DNA of 64,000 bases from Paralithodes platypus (Eukaryota; Arthropoda; Malacostraca; Decapoda; Lithodidae): the NCBI GenBank assembly GCA_032716605.1, contig CM064509.1, positions 38,660,924 through 38,724,923 of the forward strand, in the 5' to 3' direction. How positions within the stretch are numbered: position 1 is the stretch's first letter; the number at the start of each line of letters is the position of its first letter. Below the pieces are notes generated by a model. That model did not search any database and was not told the DNA's origin. It was given only the letters and a program-made list of their open reading frames with translations. Position numbers and translations under genes: made by a program. Of the stretch, positions 33,655 through 45,045 are shown one piece after another.

Positions 33655-33880
33655 ACAGTTTCTTACAGTTTCTTACAGTAGATCCTCTGGAAAAAGGCAA
33701 ACTATGCCTGTGTATCCAGCTCAGTACCAGTACTTGCACTGCTGCGGTCGTTCACGGTGTTGGCGGCGGCGGTAGCAGACGCAACATTTTTACTATTCTG
33801 TATTTTTGTTTTATAATCAAACTTCAAATCTTGTCTTCCCCATGCTTTATCAAGATTACTTTCAAACTCCCTTATTGATT
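33655..33880 (-). mobile_element. LINE B 3' fragment inserted in DIRS2
   Basis: Minus-strand LINE B tail (TTACAGTTTC units at 33653-33680), 3' UTR and the final ORF2 codons, ending at ..NKGVNE-side sequence CTCCCTTATTGATTC. It is nearly identical to 47955-48172. Confidence 0.88.
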
Positions 33881-34066
33881 CACTGACAATGACTTGCATT
33901 CGTGCCTTACCATGGCCTTTATTTTCATGGCGCTTACAAACAGGCTTTATTCTTGTTACTGTCAATGACGTACATGCATGCCTTACCATGGCCTACATGG
34001 GGTCTTCACAGGTTTTTTCTTCTGGTTCCAGTGTAGTATGTATACTTCGCTCTGCTCTCGCCACGG

Positions 34067-35920
34067 GTGTCCTCACCGGGTGGTGATTTCCACCCAGCCT
34101 CCTTTCGTCCTACTTCCTACATTCCGCTCCAGAGCGGATTTCCGCCCCCGAGCGGAGCGGACCATTCTGGTCCACTCCTCTCTGGGTCGGTACTAGGGTG
34201 CTTTGCCTCAGTTGTAGTAGTTCACGGACTTCTCCTTTTCATCAGACTGTGCTCCCACTCTACTCTGATGGTACCCTTGGGCGTCTTCTTCTCTTCAGTA
34301 CCTTCACCCTTTGGGTATTCTTCTTATCCTCTTCATTTCTACGGCTTTTCATGCCTTCCTTCTGGGGACTTGCACAGGGTTCTTTGCACTTGCTGGTTCT
34401 CCTGGTCTCTCCCTGACCCTCCGCATGGGGGGTCCCTCTTCAACCCTCACCATGCACAAGGGGGGGGGGGGGGGATGATCACTTTCATGAAAGGTGCTTC
34501 ATTTGCAGGGTGTAGTGACCACTTTTGTGCGCCTTTCTTCCCTTGTGCCTGTTCTTTTTCAGGAGTTTCTTTAAGTTTTTGGTGCATCCTACCATGCATT
34601 ATATTCCTGTATAGGCTATCCCTCCTTTCGAAGGCCCCCCCCCCCCTTTTTTCGTCCTTCCTTTCCTCAACAGGTGAAGGGGATACTCTCCTATCAAGGA
34701 TTCACAGGTTTTTACCAATATTGTGCTTGCACACAATTCCTGTGCTTCATACATGGGACATCAGTATCTTTTCCTTTCCAATTGCGATGTGGATGTCACT
34801 TCCTCCTGGCGTACGCCATAGGTGTGCACGTCAGATGTCTACGAGGCGCCAGATCGCCTTTCCTCCAAGTGCCTCGTTCGGGTGTCCTTGCTGTTTCCGA
34901 GGACTCCGTAATGGAGGTGGGTCGTCGCTCTCCTTCACCATCCCGCCGACGATCTCCGCCTCATCTGTCCGGTTCAGGCCATCCATGTGGCTCCAACCCA
35001 GGCTCAGGGGGCCCCCGCTGACCGGTTTGCCTCCATCCGCACCGTGCTTCTGAACATGGCGGTATTCTTGGGACGCTCTACTACCGTCCCTCCTATATTA
35101 CCTGTGGTAACTCTTTGTGGCCCACCTGCCTTCTTCCCCTGCTCTGCCTGGGGCGCTTCATACTTGGGCCATCGGTATATTTTTCCTTTCCGATTGAGGT
35201 GAGGATATCATTTCCTCCCCTGCGCACATGGGGGTTCCCGTCCTGCCATGCCCGTTTGGACATGGAGAGTCCTACCCATGTCTCATGCTCCAACCGCGAT
35301 GGGTTTAACCCTCGGAGGTGTAGACCGTGTCTCGTTGATGTTGACCTTTGGGTCTCGTCCTCCATTCCCGGATGCTGTTGAGGCCAGGACTCGCCTCTGC
35401 GCTACATGATCGGGGTATCACCTCCATTTTGGGCGTGGTTCTTTGCCCCTACATTATCTTTCTGAACGTAGGCCGCGTTCCTTCACACCACCAGAGAAGA
35501 GTGCCCTGGAACGGGTTCACAAGCTCTGCCGGCGCACTGCTCGCATGCTCTCCACCCACTTCAAGCGACTGCGCCTGGCTCGGCTTCCCCTCAGGCTTCT
35601 TGTGGCCAGACCGACTAGGGTGCTCGGGAAGGGTGGGGACCAATTCGGGCGAGTGCGACTGCAGCTCGCCGTAGCCTTCGTCGGCGACCTTCAGTGTCCC
35701 TTCCATGGGGCTGCGCGTTGTCGCCAGTCCCTGTGGTTTTCCTTCTGTACACTGGCACCGGCTGAGATCCGCACGTCGCTGTTGCATTCTGTGCTCCCTC
35801 CGGAGGGGCTCTTCTCTGCCCCTGCATGGCAGGGGTCTTCCCTCTTTGCTGCTGCGGGGCTCTTCGCTCCCCGTCCGCCTGGGGTGTCACGACCCTCCTC
35901 AACCTCTTCCTCTTAGTTGA
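34067..35920 (+). pseudogene. DIRS2 gag-like ORF1 remnant
   Basis: Several open frames (34067-35053, 35348-35674, 35443-35916) cover the position of gag. The segment around 35470-35640 (TPPEKSALERVHKLCRRTARM, then LRLARLPLRLLV) is a basic helical stretch comparable in place to the DIRS1 gag C-terminal part. Frame changes are frequent and no single reading is convincing; assignment is mainly positional. Confidence 0.5.
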
Positions 35921-35924
35921 GGTC

Positions 35925-36732
35925 GGTAGACCGGCTCGTACCGAGGCCGCCAGGCTCGGAGCCCCTACCGGCTCTTGCGTCCCCACTCTCGGTTTAGCTT
36001 CGCCGTTCGTGGGCACGCCGGGTAATACTGTCCTCGAGGTGTCGGTCCACGTTTTCCACTCCGACGACCTACATGACATCGGCCTGTCTCCCCAGACGTC
36101 GCCTAGGTTATTCTGTCCATGCACGTGGATGAGATTATTCGGGAAGTCTCGCCTCGACAGCGGGGCTTCCTGTCGCATGTCTTTCTGGTCTCCGTGTCGG
36201 ACAGCGAGGTGTTGTGACCGGTGGTCGTCCTGTCGTGCCTCGTATTGAGGACTCTCATTATGTCACGTTCGGCGGTTTGCCCTTCGGTCTCCATGTCGCA
36301 CCTCGTGTCTTTACGACCCTCGTCAGACAGGCCTTGCCTCCCCTGCTCAATCAGGGTCTTCCGCCCCTATTTTTCCTGGGTGGGTGGGATCTTCTCCGCG
36401 AACTCTCCCACACACTGTGTACACGACACTCTCCTTGTTCCTCCTCGTCCCTCGGTTAGGTTTACTAGTCACCGTTCCCGAGTCTTGCCTTCCACCGTCG
36501 CAAGATGTGCCGTGGGCGGAACTCGACTGGGACAGGACGAGCACGCCTGTCACCCAGTCAGGTGTCTGCGTAGTCCTTTCGTTCTTCAGGACCTGGCGGG
36601 GTACCTGTTTTGCCACGCACACCTTTACGCCGTCACACTGCGTGCACCCTACCTACCCGGGACTGCCAACTTATGGGCGGTTGCTCTGTCGATGGGACAG
36701 AGCACCCGGGTAGTATGGTCTTTCCAACACAA
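35925..36732 (+). pseudogene. DIRS2 RT-RNase H remnant with lost catalytic residues
   Basis: Recognisable RT pieces include RQRGFLSHVF and FGGLPFGLHVAPRVFTTLVRQ, followed by FLGG (36373-36384) where DIRS1 has YLDD; both catalytic Asp are Gly. RNase H ends with YLPGTANLWAVALS, where the DIRS1 motif is WADALSR, so an Asp is Val. Most of RT and RNase H is missing or frame-shifted. LINE A sequence begins directly after at 36733. Confidence 0.82.
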
Positions 36733-37293
36733 ATGAAAGTTGCTCTGAACTACTTGGATGAGACCATGGTAGCGAAAATTATGAAGAGTATGATTAGACC
36801 AAGATTGGAGTATGCAGCAGTGGTGTGGTCCCCGCATCTAAAGAAGCATATTCACAAGTTAGAAAGAATCCAGAGAGCAGTTACTAGATTGGTTCCAAGT
36901 CTCAGAGAACTGCCATATGAAGGGAGGCTAGACAAATTAAATCTACCGAGTTTAAAAGAGAGGAGAGAGAGGGGAGACATGATAATGATGTACAAATGCA
37001 CCCGGGGGCTGGAGAGGCTGGATAGGGAGGATATAATAATTATGGATACAGGAATAACTAGAGGCCTCAGCTACAAAGTAAAAAGACTTACCTGCAAGAA
37101 CGATATCAGGAAGTTTAGCTTCCCCTATAGATGTATTGACAAATGGAATGGGCTGGAGGAGGAGGTGGTAGGGACAAGGAACATCCATATTTTCAAGAAC
37201 AAATTTGATAAAAAGTAGACTGAGAGACGGGACAACACGAGCTTAGCTCAACTCCTGTAAACTACAATTAGGTAAATACAATTAGGTAAATAC
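36733..37293 (+). mobile_element. LINE A 3' fragment inserted in DIRS2
   Basis: An uninterrupted open frame runs from MKVALNYLDETMVAKIMKS through RPRLEYAAVVWSP to NKFDKK and a stop at ~37218. A short 3' UTR and two ACAATTAGGTAAAT units follow. It aligns with the reverse complement of 6463-7030 and shows the frame that is broken there near 6800. Confidence 0.92.
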
Positions 37294-38420
37294 ACCGTAT
37301 TCGCTGTGTTTCCGCCTCCCGACGCCCTTTTTGTTGTGCAAAAGTCCTCCGCAGGCTGAGTGGGTATGTGGAATTCGTTTGGTTGTTCACTTCCATCTGG
37401 CCGGCACAAGCCTGGTCCGCTCAGCTGTAGCGGTGGCGCCCGAGTCCTGTTCCCCTATCGTTCCCCGATTTCCACTTGGGATCGATTGGTGGCCTAGGGA
37501 CCTCGTTGGCCTTCACATCATGGATGTTTGTGAGGCAGGGTGGCTACCAAAGTTTAGTCGGTCTTTGACTGTCAAATCCTCTCCACTGGACACATTCTCA
37601 GTGGCAGACTTCCGTCTCTCACTGGCACAGTTTTCCTTCTGGGATGAACAACACATCACGGACACGCCCGTCGGTGGCATTCATGTTTCCCTACCTCATT
37701 TGGTTATTTTTGAGACGCGTCCCAACATATGCACCTCGCTTAGGACCCGCCTGTCTGCCATTCAGGTACCGTTTGAGTCATTCACGGGGTTAGTCGTTCC
37801 TCACGAGGACTTGGATTTCCTCATGCGGGCCTGCTTTGGGCTTAGGCCACCCTCGCGTCAGATTCCTCCTCAGTGGTCTCTGGCGGAGGCTCTCACACTG
37901 CTCTCGTCTGCCTCTTACACTATTTACCCCGCGCCTGGACACTTCCATGCCATGACACTGTTCCTTCTGGATTTGGCGAAGGGTGAAGGAGTCTCGGAGA
38001 TGGCTGCCATGTCTAGGACCCGGCATTGCTTACGATTTTCTCCCGTCCTTGGGTCAGTTACTTTGGCTACGTCTGTTCGTTTGGTGGCTACAACCGTACG
38101 CGACACTACATTTTTTTTAGCCTGTCCTGTACTGGTTTCCACACGTGGTAGGGTTCATCGTCCGTTATGCCCGGTTCAAAGCCTGCATACGTATGTGTAC
38201 TCGGCCAGGCCAGTGTCGGGGTTGCCATTACGGGTGGCGCCTACGACCGGTAGGAGGCTTGATCGCCGTGCTGTGGGGCTTTGCCTGTGTCGGGTTATTC
38301 GGGCCAGTAACCCAGACGTTCAGGGCACAGCTCATGACGTCCGTTCGTACACTGCTACGTTCAGGTTTTACTTGATCTTTCTCGCCCGGACTTTGCCGAC
38401 TCAGGGCTATGGTCTTCCCC
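37294..38420 (+). pseudogene. DIRS2 tyrosine recombinase, catalytic Arg lost
   Basis: Begins with a VFPPPDAL motif equivalent to the DIRS1 YLFPPPDVL. The open frame 37331-38623 then contains MRACFGLRPPSRQIPPQWSL, box I as AKGEGVSEMAAM and box II as GTAHDVRSYTATFRF. Box I lacks the catalytic Arg (DIRS1 has GNRVSEL; here GEGVSEM); box II keeps H..R. The expected Tyr region after box II is not recognisable in frame. The N-terminal part is continuous here, unlike DIRS1 with its AT-rich gap. Confidence 0.87.
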
Positions 38421-39093
38421 CAACACGTTGGTCTCCTCCTCACTGTCGTTGTCAACGGACAGACCGGGGCGTCCTTGTCGTGCGTTGGGCCAGCAGGTTC
38501 ACTCGGGGTCTACCTGCAGGGTTCCTTCTGTCTCTTGTCCTTCTCCTGTCCTGTCCTTCCCTTATTGGGGGTTGGGGGGGGAGGAAGGGTATTGCACTAT
38601 ACCCATACTTGCACCTAAGTTAAAGATTAATAACTGGGTTAAGATTTTGATATACTTTCTAGTCTTAAGTACAGTATACTACTTTCTTTCGGTATGTCTT
38701 GTCCTCATACCACTGAACTATTATCTTATGGCTTTTAGTGCTCATCACTGACACTGCTCATGTAGTTTCTCGTCACATCCTGTACAGTACTCCTATTCGG
38801 CGTATGTCGGTCTATACTCGTTACAGTATGGGTCGTCCTGCTTTCTTCTGGAAGGAGGGGGGGGGGGCATCCTGAATTTATATTCATCATTATGAAATGC
38901 ATCATTCTTTGTCTTAGGCTAACTTATCTCATGGAATAAGACTTGACTGTACTTGACCTCTCTTGATATGCACCTGTTAGTACACTCTTTATATAAACTC
39001 TCTTGTTTACGTCAGTTTTTCCATGGTCCTGATATTTCCTAAGGGCTAAGTTTGTGTTTTTTCGCTTGGATGTCCGCCTCCAATTTGTTACTC
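38421..39093 (+). other. DIRS2 3' non-coding region
   Basis: AT-rich, with G runs near 38573 and 38858 and several ACAGTA words. No gene. Confidence 0.55.
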
Positions 39094-39207
39094 TAGCTCT
39101 ACGTTGGAGACGTAGAGGCTACTACTAAATTGGGAGGTTTGACACTCTCCCAATACCAAAGAAGGAAAACCTTCTATTTGGTAGGTAGCCTCGGAGTATC
39201 CAACGTC
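39094..39207 (+). repeat. DIRS2 internal complementary region
   Basis: Bases 39094-39131 are complementary to the element's left end (30468-30505), and 39129-39207 to its right end (49700-49780), meeting in AATTTAGTAG/TCCCAATTT. This is the joined-ends structure expected of DIRS. The I/Nimb LINE starts immediately after it. Confidence 0.92.
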
Positions 39208-39319
39208 ATGGTTGTTGTTGATGATGCTTTTATTTTATACTAGCCCACTGGGCCTAGGCCCTCTCAAGGCTAGTGGTGGAGGAGGTGGGACAGAGTTTAA
39301 GGCACGTATATGTCAGTAG

Positions 39320-42300
39320 TTATATGTCATTGTATAAATTTATCGCTCTCAGGAAGTGACGAATAGGGGTGAAATTGAAAGAGTCTGAGTCAGAGAGGAT
39401 GCCATGTAATGAGGTGTTCAGCAAGAATCTCCGTCTTTTAGATGCATAGACGGGACAAATACAAAGAAAGTGAAAAACAGTCAATGATGTATGGCAATGT
39501 TGGCATTCAGGTGGTGGACCACGAGGGGTGGACATCAGGTAACCATGTGTGAGGCGTGTGTGGCCTAAACATAATCTAGTTAATAGGGTTTGGTCTGCAC
39601 GTGAACCATTAATTGAAGAGGGCCACAAGTGTATGTCATCCTTAATGGAGCGAAGGTGGCCAGTTAATGGTTGCGCTCTCCACTCAACTCGCCAAGCGTC
39701 ATAAACATGGCGACGGAGGACAGGGAGCATATCCTCCGAATGCAGCAAAGTAGTAGAGGGTGCACCATGACACACTTGCTTAGCGAGGAAGTCTGCACGC
39801 TCATTCCCGGGAATTCCTACATGCGCGGGGATCCAGCACAGTGTGATGGAACGAGTAGCGCACTGTAATTTGTGTATTGTGTGGATGATAGTCTTGACCA
39901 ATGGGTCCTTGGGGGCATATACACACAAGGCTTGCAGTGCACTCTTTGAGTCACTACAGATAACGACCCGTGGAGAGTTCCTCGACAATGAAGAGATGGT
40001 GCTTAAAGCACCTTGAATAGCCCATAATTCAGCAGTGAAAACCATGGAGTGATGGTGTAAGGTACTTTGATACAAGCCATGGTCTGAGACTGCAGCGCAA
40101 CCCACGGCATCCGCAGTTTTCGAGCCATCGGTGTAAATGAAAACAGCCGGGATGTGATCATCAAGATGTTGTAAAGCGAGATGTCGACATTGAGATGGGG
40201 CTTGGGCATCAAGTTGATCCGCTAAGTGAAAGCAAACTGGAGGGTGTTTTAGGGTCCACGGAGTGATGTGACTAGGAGGGGGAGTTATGGGAGGAACGGT
40301 GATACTGTAAGTGGAGAGCAATTGGCGAGACAACATTGGGAATGGCACTGGAATGTTTGAACGATAGTTATCTGTGGAATGGAATAGTTCTAGTAGAGTT
40401 GGGTCATGACGGAGGCGAACAGCCGTACGCATGAGGACTAATTGACGGTGGTAGGCTAGAGGTAAGGTCCCAGCCTCACATAGGATATTGGAGACACGAG
40501 AGGAACGGAATGCCCCCGAGCTAATGCGGATGCCCAAATGGTGTACGCTGTCGAGGGTTCCTAATGTGGAAGCAGAGGCCGTGCCATAGACAGGGCTACC
40601 ATAATCTAGGGCTGAGAGGATGGTAGCTCTGTAGAACAGTAAAAGCGTAGCGCGATCTGCGCCCCAATGGACTCGTGCGACTGTTTTCAGAACATTCATT
40701 CTCTGGAGGCAACGTGCCTTTAAGCAGGCAATGTGACTCTTCCAATTGAGGTGAGTATCAAAGATTAAACCAAGGAACCTGGTATGTGGAAGGATCTGAA
40801 TATTAGAATGTCCCATGGTGAGAGTAATGGACTGTTTACGTAAATGTCAAACATTTCTATAGAATACAACGGCGTTAGTCTTTTCAGCAGAAAATTGAAA
40901 AGCAGCAGTGGATGCCCAAGAGTGGATGGATTTTAGAGCAATGTTGAGACGCCGTTGTATGTGAGTCAGACTGGGAGAAGTATAATATATTGCGAAGTCG
41001 TCCACATACAAGCTATACGATATTTCAGGTGGGAGGCTGCGTATGACACTATTGATCGCCATAATAAAGAGTAAGCTGCTAAGGGCACATCCTTGTGGTA
41101 TTCCATTAATTTGTGACATAATGTCCGATAGGAGACCATTATTTTTGACCTGGAATGTACGGTTAGAGAGAAAATGTTGTAAAAAGCAGGGAAGAGGACC
41201 CCGCATGCCAGAATCGTGTAAAATTTTTAAAATCCTGTGTCTCCATGTTGTGTCATAAGCCTTAGCAATGTCAAAAAATATTGCCACTGTGGGTTGGTTC
41301 TTGGAGAACCCATCACGTATTTGGTGTTCAAGGCGAATAAGTGAGTGCAGTGTAGAACGGCCAGGGCGGGAACCATTCTGATATGGGGATAGGAGGGCAT
41401 GTGACTCAGCGTAATGTAAAAGTCGAGGATTGATAATTTTTTCCATTAATTTGCAGAGGCATGAGGTAAGCACAATCGGTCTGTAATTTGTGGGAAGACT
41501 ACGATCTTTTCCAGGCTTCGGTACGGGTATAGTGTAAGCACGCCGCCAAGACGGTGGGAAGTAGTTACTTATCCAAAACTGATTGTACAGTTGTAAAAGA
41601 TGGTGTAGCGCACGTGGATGGAGGTGACGGATGAGAGCGTACGAGAATCCATCCGGGCCAGGAGTAGTGTCTGTACACAGGTCGAGCGCGTGTCGCAATT
41701 CCGGAATTGAAAAAGGGTTGTTATATTCATGTGTTTTCCCGCTATGAAAAGATAGCGGGCGAGATACCTCCATACATTTATAACGAAGAAATTGACGAGG
41801 CAATGACTGGTCTGAGCTGACGTGACAGAAATGTTTGGCATGTATGGCAGCGATGTCAAGGGGGTCATGTGTAAGCGAGTCCGAGGCAGGGTCTTTGAGT
41901 GGAGAGAGTGGAGGCCGTACAGTGCGTCCGTTGATACTGCGAAACTTTTTCCATAAAGTAGAGAGAGGGGTGCGAGAATTGAAGGACGAGATATATGATC
42001 GCCATGAAAGTATCTTGTTGTCAAGGATACTGCATTTGACAACTGCACAGATCTTGTTATAGAACGTTTTAAGGGCAATTTTTTCAATAGTGATGGTTAT
42101 AAGGTCAAAGTAACGATTAGTGGAAAAAAGTCGGGGGGAAACAGTCTTTAAACGCCGCTGCCTAACACTCAGACGCTTAAGAAGCCGTTCCACACGATGC
42201 TTGAATTTTATCATTTGGGCTAGAGTGGGCGTCCACCAAGGGACCTGGCGAGGGTGCGTCAGCGAGGAGGTAAGCGGGATATGAGTGCGAGCAATGGAGT

Positions 42301-43126
42301 TCAGGAAGGACGAAAAATAATCAAAATTGTGTGCAGGGGAGGAGGTAGGGGAGAAGTCCGAAACGTCTGCAGAGGAGTGCGTATAAGACGTCCAATCGGC
42401 TTTAGAGAGATTATAACTCGATATTTGAGGGGAGGATGCAGGGCACAAATACTTAAGGAGTATAGGGTAGTGGTCGCTGGAGAAGCGATCCTGTAAAACT
42501 GACCAGTCAAATAGGGGAGCTGCGTCATCCGAGGCAAAGGAAAGATCAACAGCGGAAAATGTACAGTGGGTAGCAGATCTGTAGGTGGGGGTGTCAAAGT
42601 TGAGACAACAAAGAGTAGAATGAAGGAGATATTTTTCAATTTTATCGCCTGAGATGTCTGTGTTTGGGTTGCCCCAAAGGGGAGAGTGTGCGTTAAAGTC
42701 GCCCAGAATAAGGTACGGTGGGGTCAGTTGTTGTACTATTTGATGAAGGTCTGAAGTATTGTAATGACAGGAGGGTTGATTGTAGGAGGAGCAAACAGTC
42801 AAGGAAGGAAGGTTTGGTAATGAAATGGAGACGGCAGTTGTTTGAAAATGGTTGGGGTCAAGGGTGACAGGAACAAATACGCACTTATAGTGCACAAGGA
42901 TGGCCGTTCGGAGATGTGAAGGGGTTATAGGGGAGCTAGCAGCAACAGTATAATGCCTGGGGGGGACAACAAAATTGCCTACATGTTGGAGGCAAATGCA
43001 TAATGGTGAATATAATTTAAGTAATCGTTGTAATTCTCCCATACGGAGGCGAGTTTGGTATCCGTTTATATTCCATTGCAAAATGTTATATGCCATCAAG
43101 AATAGGATTGTTAGAGTCAACGACAA
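39320..43126 (-). pseudogene. I/Nimb-like ORF2: endonuclease-RT-RNase H, one frameshift
   Basis: Likely start ATG at 43094 (MAYNILQWNINGYQTR). The endonuclease includes LILGDFNAHSPLWG and SSDHYPILLKY. RT has TTPGPDGFSYALIRH, NYRPIVLTSCLCK, IFFDIAKAYDTTW, GIPQGCALSSLLF and YVDDFAIY (about 40995-41018). A frameshift near 40830 leads to a second segment (40816-39320) with RT thumb and RNase H: FIYTDGSKTADAVG, AELWAIQGAL, SDSKSALQAL, PAHVGIPGNERADFLAKQ. It ends with a CxxC..H....C motif. All catalytic motifs are present, so one frameshift is the main lesion. Confidence 0.92.
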
Positions 43127-45045
43127 TAGTGGTCTCTTGAAGAGAGTCTGGTAAAGGTTGTGAGTGTGGAGAGGGTTGTGTGGATGGAGGTGAAGGGGTA
43201 GATGTAAGGTCTGTAAATTTTTCAGAAATAGCTGTGAATTGTGTGACTAGTTTAGGAACAAGGGTGGGGCAGTGGAGGAGTTTTTGGCGCAGAGTGTTCA
43301 TAAATAGATAAGCGGAGGTAACATCTTCATCAGGGTTAGGGGGAAGTGTACGTGTGGTGACAAATTCCTGCGTCCGAGCAAGGAGGCAGGGATCCGTGGC
43401 ACAGATATGGGGTGTGATGTAATTACGGAAACAAATTGGACATCCACATTTGTCAGGTGGGATATTGGTGTGACATATCAATACAGGAGATTGTGAGGGG
43501 CTCGGGGTATGATGAGTCTTTATCGAAGGTTCGTCAGATGATGGTGTCGTAGGGTTAGCAGGAGTTTGTGGGGGAATGTCCCTAGGTTTGGGAGCATCGG
43601 GATCTGGGCAGTGGGGAGCGGCTAACGGAACATGTCGCTCAAGGTTACAGGGAGGATCAGGCGTGGTGAGGGTGGTACGCACATTGACAGGAGGTTGGTG
43701 AACATCAAATCGGGATTGCGATAGCTCTATATTAGTCAAGTCAGAATCCAACAGGTTATTGTCCTTCAGGAATCTCTGCATCAAGTCCTTGGGCGTAGGA
43801 TCAGATTCACAAATATGGGCGACACAATAACAAGGAGTCGGGTGAATTTGAGCATCTTCCGCTGCAGCTCGCTTGGAAAGAAATTTGTGAAGATGTTCGG
43901 TGAGTACTGTACGGGTAGAAGTCTTGTGCTGAAGTAGAAAGAATCGGCCGCAGGTATGGCAGCCACAGTCCGGATCGTGGGTAGGCATAACCCACTTCTG
44001 TGTGGTGGAACCGAGTTTCGAGGTCCGGGATAATGACTTGCAACCTTACGCTTTTTCCGAGGCTGCGACTGGGTGGAGTGAGATTGGGGAGAAGTCTCTA
44101 TATCTGGTACTGTGTTACATTCCATGAGGTTCTCTTCGGCAGTCATGTTCCAAAACTCAGTATCATCGGTCAAGTTAGTAAATCCCTCGAACCTGTTAGA
44201 GGTGGATAGGCCCGGGGAGTTAAGGTGAACTAAACGGAAGGTATCATTGGTGGGGTAATGTTGTGGGCTAATAGGTGGTGCCGGAGGCTGCTCTGGACGC
44301 TGGTGGTCAGAGGAGTCAGCGGGTGTAGTTGATTCATACCGTCGATATGGAGGAGATATACCTTCCTGCCTTAATTGTGCTGCAGCAGACCGGAAGGGGA
44401 GTCCTTTTGTGGCCTGTAAATGTAATACGTCACGATGAAACGCAAAGTGCGGGCACGTTCTGTCATTGGCTTTGTGGGACCCGTCACAATTTGCACAACG
44501 GGGTGCGCTGGCTTGACAATTGTTGAGAGCATGTTGTTCTGAGCCGCAATTTAAGCAACGAGCATTGAGAGCCCGACACCGTGGGGTTGAATGCCCAAGC
44601 TTCCAGCAATTTGTGCATTGTCTCGGCTTGTTAACATACCTTCGTACCTGCAGTTGGCGACCTGCAGACGGACATGCATAGGGAGGTCATGGCGCTTAAA
44701 ATAGATTTTGACAATGCGTAGTGGGGGCCGATTTCCACGCTGAGGAGCAGTATAAGTGTCAACTTTAACAACAGTGGGGTCAGTTCTTTGCAATAATTTT
44801 AAGATACGATTGGTTGAGTCTGTAAAGCTCTGATCTGCAAATTCGAAGTCGGAAGGGAGCACAACCGTGCCAGTACACTGATTCAGGTATTCATCTGGTT
44901 TACCTGTGTATCTGTCGTTGGGGGTGTCGAGGTAGGCTTGTAAGGCTTCTGATTGCTCCTGTGTTTTCACCTCAATCATGCGCTTGGCCGATCCAACAGC
45001 ATGCATGGTGAAGTTACCAATATCTTGTGCGAGAGTATCGTATAG

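Larger units (their letters stand above)
31403..34066 (+). other. DIRS2 5' leader with tandem repeats, no gene
   Basis: About 2.6 kb of leader with tandem repeats (31770-32760), homopolymer G runs (32283-32300) and a LINE B fragment (33655-33880). Open stretches show no recognisable protein. Confidence 0.5.

Noticed and set aside
35615..36178. A 187-codon minus-strand open frame in DIRS2
   Set aside because: It lies opposite the GC-rich gag/RT remnant and has no recognisable domain; frame openness is explained by composition.
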